DNA of 6,796 bases, from contig PXTV01000073.1 in NCBI GenBank assembly GCA_003022985.1, forward strand, positions 1 to 6,796. The letters are read 5' to 3'. A model generated the notes under the pieces. It searched no databases. It saw only the letters and a program-made list of their open reading frames with translations, and was not told the DNA's origin. The position numbers and the translations under genes were made by a program. This stretch comes from Bacteroidetes bacterium SW_11_45_7. GTDB lineage: Bacteria > Bacteroidota > Bacteroidia > Chitinophagales > SW-11-45-7. Shown piece by piece: positions 1 to 4,187 of this stretch. The number at the start of each line of letters is the position of its first letter. Within the stretch, counting starts at the first letter, position 1.

Positions 1-101
1 TTAATTTGGCCTCTCAGGATGGCATATTGGTTGTACAGGTGGAAGAAGGACAGGTAGATGACCAAGCTTGCAAAAGCACAGTTTCAAAAAATTCAAGATA
101 A
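1..101 (+). CDS. Possible C-terminal tail of an unidentified upstream gene (partial)
   Basis: The third forward frame is open from the window edge to a TAA at 99-101 and gives about 32 residues. The peptide is hydrophilic and protein-like, with a short beta-type stretch (ILVVQVEEGQ) followed by an acidic then Lys/Ser-rich end. The other two forward frames close sooner, at 55-57 and at 2-4/59-61. I do not recognise the family, and 32 codons are too few to prove coding. If real, the gene ends 80 bp before upp on the same strand. A chance open frame is a serious alternative. Confidence 0.3.
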   Translation, partial: NLASQDGILVVQVEEGQVDDQACKSTVSKNSR

Positions 102-131
102 CGTTCCCCTACTATTGTAATTGCCGCTGAC

Positions 132-148
132 CACTTGTACATAAAGTG
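132..148 (+). repeat. Short inverted repeat in the upp leader
   Basis: CACTT at 132-136 is the reverse complement of AAGTG at 144-148, with a 7-base loop. It lies about 33 bases before the upp start codon. It could fold as a small hairpin in the leader RNA, but a 5-bp stem is common by chance, so no function is assigned. Confidence 0.2.
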
Positions 149-170
149 AGAATGAAAATTTAACAGGTAA

Positions 171-175
171 GAGGA
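171..175 (+). promoter_or_regulatory. Ribosome binding site of upp
   Basis: GAGGA at 171-175 lies six bases before the ATG at 182. This is a clear Shine-Dalgarno-like match with good spacing. It supports the ATG at 182 over the in-frame TTG at 179. The other genes in this window show no comparable motif, which is usual in Bacteroidota. Confidence 0.5.
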
Positions 176-181
176 AAATTG

Positions 182-832
182 ATGGTACACGATTTGAGTG
201 AGGGCCATTCACTGGCCAATCAGTTTATAGCAGAAATCAGGGACGCTGATATCCAAAAAGACCGTTTGCGTTTCAGACGGAATATGGAGCGAATCGGTGA
301 AATTTTTGCCTATGAAATCAGTAAGGAACTTCCCTATCATAGCAAGGAAATTCAAACACCTGTAGATCAAGCAAAATCAAAGGTAATTGCTGAACAGCCG
401 GTACTGGGCACTATCCTTAGGGCAGGACTCGCTTTGCATAACGGTCTCCTCAATTATTTCGATGAAGCGGACAATGCCTTTATCTCCGCTTATCGCAAAC
501 ACAATGACCAAGGTGGGTTCGAGATTGAGCTCGAATATGTGACATGCCCTGCCTTAAATGAGCGCACTCTGATTATTTCCGACCCTATGCTGGCAACCGG
601 GCAATCGATGGTTCATACAATCAATGAACTGCTTAAAATTGGCCATCCCGGGCGCATCTACATCGTATCGGCTATAGCTGCCTGGCCCGGTATTCAGCAT
701 GTCCAGAACAACCTTAGCAATATTTCTATTTGGTGTGGCGCTATTGATGACAAGTTAACCAAAGAGGCGTTTATCGATCCTGGACTGGGAGATGCCGGTG
801 ATTTGGCTTTCGGGAAAAAGGTGCAGGACTAA
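182..832 (+). CDS. upp: Uracil phosphoribosyltransferase
   Basis: This cytoplasmic enzyme of pyrimidine salvage converts uracil and PRPP to UMP and pyrophosphate. The 216-residue product has the normal family length. The PRPP-binding loop is DPMLATGQS at residues 134-142, and the uracil-binding C-terminal motif is PGLGDAGD at 200-207. The N-terminal half carries the stretches typical of Bacteroidota homologues (VHDLSEG, NQFIAEIRD, FAYEIS, RAGLALHNGLLNYF, NAFISAYRKH). The ATG at 182 is preferred to the adjacent TTG at 179 because it matches the usual MVH start and is well spaced from GAGGA. Two small oddities are Gln141, where relatives usually have Gly or Ala, and Asp199, where Val usually precedes the PGLGDAGD motif. 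Both look tolerable. It appears to be transcribed separately from the secretion genes downstream. Confidence 0.95.
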   Translation: MVHDLSEGHSLANQFIAEIRDADIQKDRLRFRRNMERIGEIFAYEISKELPYHSKEIQTPVDQAKSKVIAEQPVLGTILRAGLALHNGLLNYFDEADNAFISAYRKHNDQGGFEIELEYVTCPALNERTLIISDPMLATGQSMVHTINELLKIGHPGRIYIVSAIAAWPGIQHVQNNLSNISIWCGAIDDKLTKEAFIDPGLGDAGDLAFGKKVQD

Positions 833-896
833 AATGGCACTCAACACGTTCTTGCAACATAAAATTTCAGGAAGGATGCCCGGCACTGGAACCTTT

Positions 897-942
897 AAAC
901 TTATTAAGCTAAAATGAAATTTTAAAGCACTTATAAGTTTTT
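897..942 (+). terminator. Nested AT-rich hairpin with T run, probable upp terminator
   Basis: Outer arms AAACTTAT (897-904) and ATAAGTTT (933-940) are perfect reverse complements. Inside them TAAAAT (910-915) pairs with ATTTTA (919-924) around a GAA loop, and GC at 908-909 can pair with GC at 927-928. A run of five T (938-942) overlaps and follows the outer arm. It sits 65 bases after the upp stop, where a factor-independent terminator would be expected. The stem is poor in G+C, so it may be weak. It overlaps a candidate promoter for the next gene. Confidence 0.35.
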
Positions 943-951
943 GTATTTTTG
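921..951 (+). promoter_or_regulatory. Candidate Bacteroidota-type promoter for the porP-ompA pair
   Basis: TATTTTTG at 944-951 matches the Bacteroidota -7 consensus TAnnTTTG exactly. TTTA at 921-924, separated by 19 bases, is one mismatch from the -33 consensus TTTG. The -7 element lies about 31 bases before the ATG at 983, a reasonable leader length. The region is AT-rich, so chance matches are possible. Confidence 0.4.
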
Positions 952-982
952 ATAGTTACCCTCTAAACCAAAAAGCTTGATC

Positions 983-2008
983 ATGCCATTAAGGACTTGC
1001 TTTGTCCTGGTTGCGTTATTGATTGCATCTTCCTTACAAGTGGGTGCACAGGATATCCATTTTTCGCAGTATTTCGCATCACCGTTAACCCTTAATCCTG
1101 CCATGACAGGAAATTTTGGTGGCGATTTCCGCATTGCTGCCAATTACCGTAACCAGTGGTTTGGACAAGTTAGTAACAACTCACCATTTGAAACTTACTC
1201 CGGTTCCTTCGATATTTCTGTTTTACCTGACCGGCTCAATAATGATCAAGCAGGCGTTGGGCTTATGGTTTACAGCGATAAAGCTGGTGACGGCAACCTC
1301 TCCACCCAGTCAGCCATGGCGTCTGCTGCTTACCACAAATCTCTTGACAACAGGAACAAATATCAATTAAGCGTAGGCATTCAGGGCGGCATTGTTCAGA
1401 AGCGAATCGACTTCAGCAAGCTGAAATTCGAAGAACAATACAACGGGGATGGAGGATTTAATACGGCATTGGATAACAAGGAGCAAGTTGAATCGAATAC
1501 ACTGCTTTACCCCGATTTCAATATCGGGCTGCAAGGGCAAGCTATGTTTTCCGAGAACGTCAATGCCCATGTTGGCTTTGGCCATTTTCACATGTTCAGG
1601 CCTAACGAATCATTCTTAAAAAATGGCGAAAATAAAGTAGAGCCACGTACTGTTGCTCATGGTGGAGTCAATGTTGCCATAGGTGAATACTTTGGCTTAT
1701 CGCCCGGTTTTCTTTACATGCATCAGGCAAATGCTAATGAGCTAACTGTCGGATCGGCATTTCGTTACATGATCAACCGGTCAACATCGGCTTATCTCGG
1801 TGCCTGGCACCGTTTGCAAGATGCAGTGATCCCGTATGCAGGTTTTGAGATTGAAGGGGTTCGCGTTGGCGTAAGTTACGATATTACTGTATCTCGCCTT
1901 GCTACAGCAGCGAACCATGTAGGCGGCTTTGAGATATCTGCCGTGTATATTCATAATGCTCAACCGCCACAAGAACTGAACCCAACTCGTTACTGTCCAC
2001 GTTTTTAA
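983..2008 (+). CDS. PorP/SprF-family type IX secretion outer-membrane protein
   Basis: The 341-residue product is a predicted outer-membrane beta-barrel of the PorP/SprF family (PF11751/TIGR03519 type). Residues 1-22 form a signal peptide with a VLVALLIASSL core and predicted cleavage VGA|Q. The mature protein opens with the family hallmark: QDIHFSQYF, then LNPAMTG and NYRNQWF. Alternating strands and glycine-rich turns follow to the C-terminus (GVRVGVSYD, GGFEISAVY). Family knowledge: PorP is a core T9SS part in Porphyromonas gingivalis, whereas SprF of Flavobacterium johnsoniae is a paralogue needed for secretion of the adhesin SprB. I infer an SprF-like, cargo-dedicated role because a PorE-like gene and an SprB-repeat gene follow. 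ATG 983 was chosen over TTG 977 because it gives a compact signal peptide. There is no clear Shine-Dalgarno motif. It is probably co-transcribed with the next gene, 23 bp downstream. Confidence 0.92.
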   Translation: MPLRTCFVLVALLIASSLQVGAQDIHFSQYFASPLTLNPAMTGNFGGDFRIAANYRNQWFGQVSNNSPFETYSGSFDISVLPDRLNNDQAGVGLMVYSDKAGDGNLSTQSAMASAAYHKSLDNRNKYQLSVGIQGGIVQKRIDFSKLKFEEQYNGDGGFNTALDNKEQVESNTLLYPDFNIGLQGQAMFSENVNAHVGFGHFHMFRPNESFLKNGENKVEPRTVAHGGVNVAIGEYFGLSPGFLYMHQANANELTVGSAFRYMINRSTSAYLGAWHRLQDAVIPYAGFEIEGVRVGVSYDITVSRLATAANHVGGFEISAVYIHNAQPPQELNPTRYCPRF

Positions 2009-2031
2009 TATACCAGATGGTTTAATTCATC

Positions 2032-4029
2032 ATGAACCCAGTCATCAATTTCCACTATATGAAAAGGCAAGCTACCGTTGGGTTGCTCTTGCTGATGTTG
2101 ATAGCCCCTGTTTTTTCTTTGGCTCAACAACAAAAAGAAGAAACCGGAAAGGCGTTTGAGCTTAAATACACCTACTCAAAACGAAAAAAACTTGCCCAAA
2201 AAGCTTTTGATCAAGGCAAATTTTACGAAGCTATCGACTACTACAAGGAGATGAGCAAGGAAAAGCCCAACGACATGGAAGTTGCTTATCAACTTGCTGA
2301 AAGCTACCGTAAAGCCCGGGATTATGTCAATGCTGCTGAGTGGTATCAAAAGGTGGTTCAAACCAGTGATATCAATTACCCACTCGCTCCTTATTACAGG
2401 GGCAAAATGCTAAAAAGACAAGGTAAGTACAAGAAAGCTCTGAGTGTATTTCAATCATTCCTCAATGAATCGATTCAGGACAAATACAGTCAATACCACG
2501 ATTTTGCCAATCAGGTTCAACACCTGGATTCCACTATCAACCGGCCTTACACGGAATTCGCTCCTTCTGTATCGGGTGACTCGCTTTTTGTGTTTTCATC
2601 CCTGAACAATGATGCCGAACTGAACGACAAGTTTGAGGATGGAGATGGTCTTCAATCCCACATTTATGCAGCAAGCCGAAAAGACGACCAATGGGCAAAA
2701 GTTCAGCCTCTTCCCCAACCAGTTAACGATGATGAACATCACAGCGGTAACGGCACCTTTTCACCGGATGGAAAGCGATTTTATTTTACAAAATGTCAAG
2801 CCGTTAATAGCAGCACATTCGACTGTGACATCTATGTAAGCACCTTTGTCAATGGCTTTTGGTACAGTGTTAACAAGCTGAGCAAGGAAGTTAACAGCAA
2901 AGGATCAACCAATACGCATCCTGCTGTTGCGCCACATCCTGAAGACAAAAAAGACATTCTTTATTTCGTGTCCAACCGGGAAAGTGGCCGGGGTAACAAG
3001 GATATTTGGTATGCCGTTGTTGAGCACAACGGCCAAGCGCAAAAGCCAACGAATCTTGGCGAAACCATCAATACAGCTAAGAATGAACATTCTCCATTCT
3101 ATGATGCGAATGACAGTACACTATACTTCAGTAGCCGCGGCCATAAAAATCTCGGTGGCTATGATATTTTAAAAGCACAAGGCACCCATAGCGATTGGCA
3201 ACAACCTGCAAACCCGGGAATGCCGTTTAACTCAAGCGCTGACGACATTTACTATACTTTTGCCGAAACCGATAATAAACGCTATCTCGTCTCAAATAGG
3301 CCCGGCACAATAGGGCTGAGAAGTAAAACATGTTGTGACGATATCTTTGCCATTGAATCAAAAGAGCAACCGAAATACTTTATTAACGCAAATATTTATG
3401 GGGAGAATGATGAATCGCGTGACCCCATAGAGGGTGCCCGGATTCAAGTAATGGATGCGGAGAACTACCCGAACAAAGTGTTACACGAGGATACAACAAA
3501 GGGGGACCCCTCTCAAAAAATCCGCCTTCAACCTGACAGGGATTACAAAGTGCGCATCACTAAGCCGAACTATTTTGCTGAGACATTTGACGTTAGTACC
3601 AAGGGCCTCGCCCATTCTCACACCTTTGACTTCAATGTTGGGCTTGAGAAAATGGACAAGGGCAAGGTTTACAAGCTCAGTAATATTTACTACGACTTCG
3701 GATCGGCTGAATTACGGGAAAAATCCAAAGAAGAATTGAACCAACTTTATGAGCTTCTCACAAATAACCCCGGCATTATTATTGAAGTACGTGCTCACTC
3801 AGATAGCATAGGCCCCCAGGCCAAAAATCTTAAGCTCTCCCGGAAAAGAGCACAAAGTGTGGTTGACTACCTGGTGGAAAAAGGAATCGGTGAGAAACGC
3901 CTTGAACCGAAAGGATATGGCGAGATTAAGCCGGTAGCAACAAATAACACAGAAAAAGGCCGTCAAAAAAACAGGAGAACGGAATTTAAGATTACAGGCA
4001 AGCTTGAAGAATCTGTTCTTCTTAAATAG
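2032..4029 (+). CDS. PorE-like periplasmic protein: TPR, PD40 beta-propeller, regulatory-like domain, OmpA domain
   Basis: This 665-residue exported protein has the domain order of PorE. Residues 14-31 are the core of a signal peptide cleaved at SLA|Q. TPR-like helices span about 51-152 (KLAQKAFDQGKFYEAIDYY). PD40/WD40-like propeller blades span about 176-440 (GTFSPDGKRFYF, ILYFVSNR, TLYFSSRG, ending CCDDIF). A carboxypeptidase-regulatory-like sandwich lies at about 450-535 (PIEGARIQV), and an OmpA peptidoglycan-binding domain at about 548-655 (NIYYDFGSAEL, KGYGEIKP, GRQKNRRTEF). Asp591 and Arg606 keep the 15-residue spacing of the two diaminopimelate-binding residues of OmpA. In P. gingivalis PorE binds peptidoglycan and is reported to contact PorP, so the adjacent PorP/SprF gene is the likely partner. 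Unlike PorE there is no lipobox cysteine. Met10 (base 2059, MKRQ) is an alternative start giving a shorter signal peptide; residue numbers here count from 2032. Confidence 0.9.
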   Translation: MNPVINFHYMKRQATVGLLLLMLIAPVFSLAQQQKEETGKAFELKYTYSKRKKLAQKAFDQGKFYEAIDYYKEMSKEKPNDMEVAYQLAESYRKARDYVNAAEWYQKVVQTSDINYPLAPYYRGKMLKRQGKYKKALSVFQSFLNESIQDKYSQYHDFANQVQHLDSTINRPYTEFAPSVSGDSLFVFSSLNNDAELNDKFEDGDGLQSHIYAASRKDDQWAKVQPLPQPVNDDEHHSGNGTFSPDGKRFYFTKCQAVNSSTFDCDIYVSTFVNGFWYSVNKLSKEVNSKGSTNTHPAVAPHPEDKKDILYFVSNRESGRGNKDIWYAVVEHNGQAQKPTNLGETINTAKNEHSPFYDANDSTLYFSSRGHKNLGGYDILKAQGTHSDWQQPANPGMPFNSSADDIYYTFAETDNKRYLVSNRPGTIGLRSKTCCDDIFAIESKEQPKYFINANIYGENDESRDPIEGARIQVMDAENYPNKVLHEDTTKGDPSQKIRLQPDRDYKVRITKPNYFAETFDVSTKGLAHSHTFDFNVGLEKMDKGKVYKLSNIYYDFGSAELREKSKEELNQLYELLTNNPGIIIEVRAHSDSIGPQAKNLKLSRKRAQSVVDYLVEKGIGEKRLEPKGYGEIKPVATNNTEKGRQKNRRTEFKITGKLEESVLLK

Positions 4030-4063
4030 CCCTCCTAATTTGAAAATAACCCATACCCTGCTT

Positions 4064-4081
4064 TGAATCGAGTACGATTCA
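4064..4081. repeat. Perfect 7-bp inverted repeat before the adhesin gene
   Basis: TGAATCG (4064-4070), a 4-base loop AGTA, and CGATTCA (4075-4081) form an 18-base near-palindrome. It is 34 bases after the OmpA-family stop and 106 bases before the adhesin start. No T run follows it, so it is not a standard terminator; the T7 run at 4169-4175 is too far away. It could be an operator, an RNA-processing hairpin or chance. The rest of the 158-bp gap contains only a weak promoter-like match, TATGTTTT at 4112-4119. Confidence 0.35.
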
Positions 4082-4187
4082 TGGTAACTTCATGAGTCAG
4101 TGTGAAAGAGTTATGTTTTATTCAACCTTCGTTTCATTTACCGGAATCTGAACAAAAGCAGAGAATCATTTTTTTCCCTTGGTGGTT

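Noticed and set aside
14..208. Minus-strand open frame of 64 codons across the upp leader
   Set aside because: It overlaps the upp start and its ribosome binding site, has no recognisable domain, and has an unstructured Ser/Thr/Cys-rich end. It is best explained as chance.
977..982. TTG at 977 as the start of the PorP/SprF gene
   Set aside because: The ATG six bases later gives a normal signal peptide, and there is no ribosome binding site favouring the TTG.
4169..4175. T7 run as a terminator for the porP-ompA pair
   Set aside because: No stem of useful length lies directly before it, and the 4064-4081 inverted repeat is almost 90 bases away.
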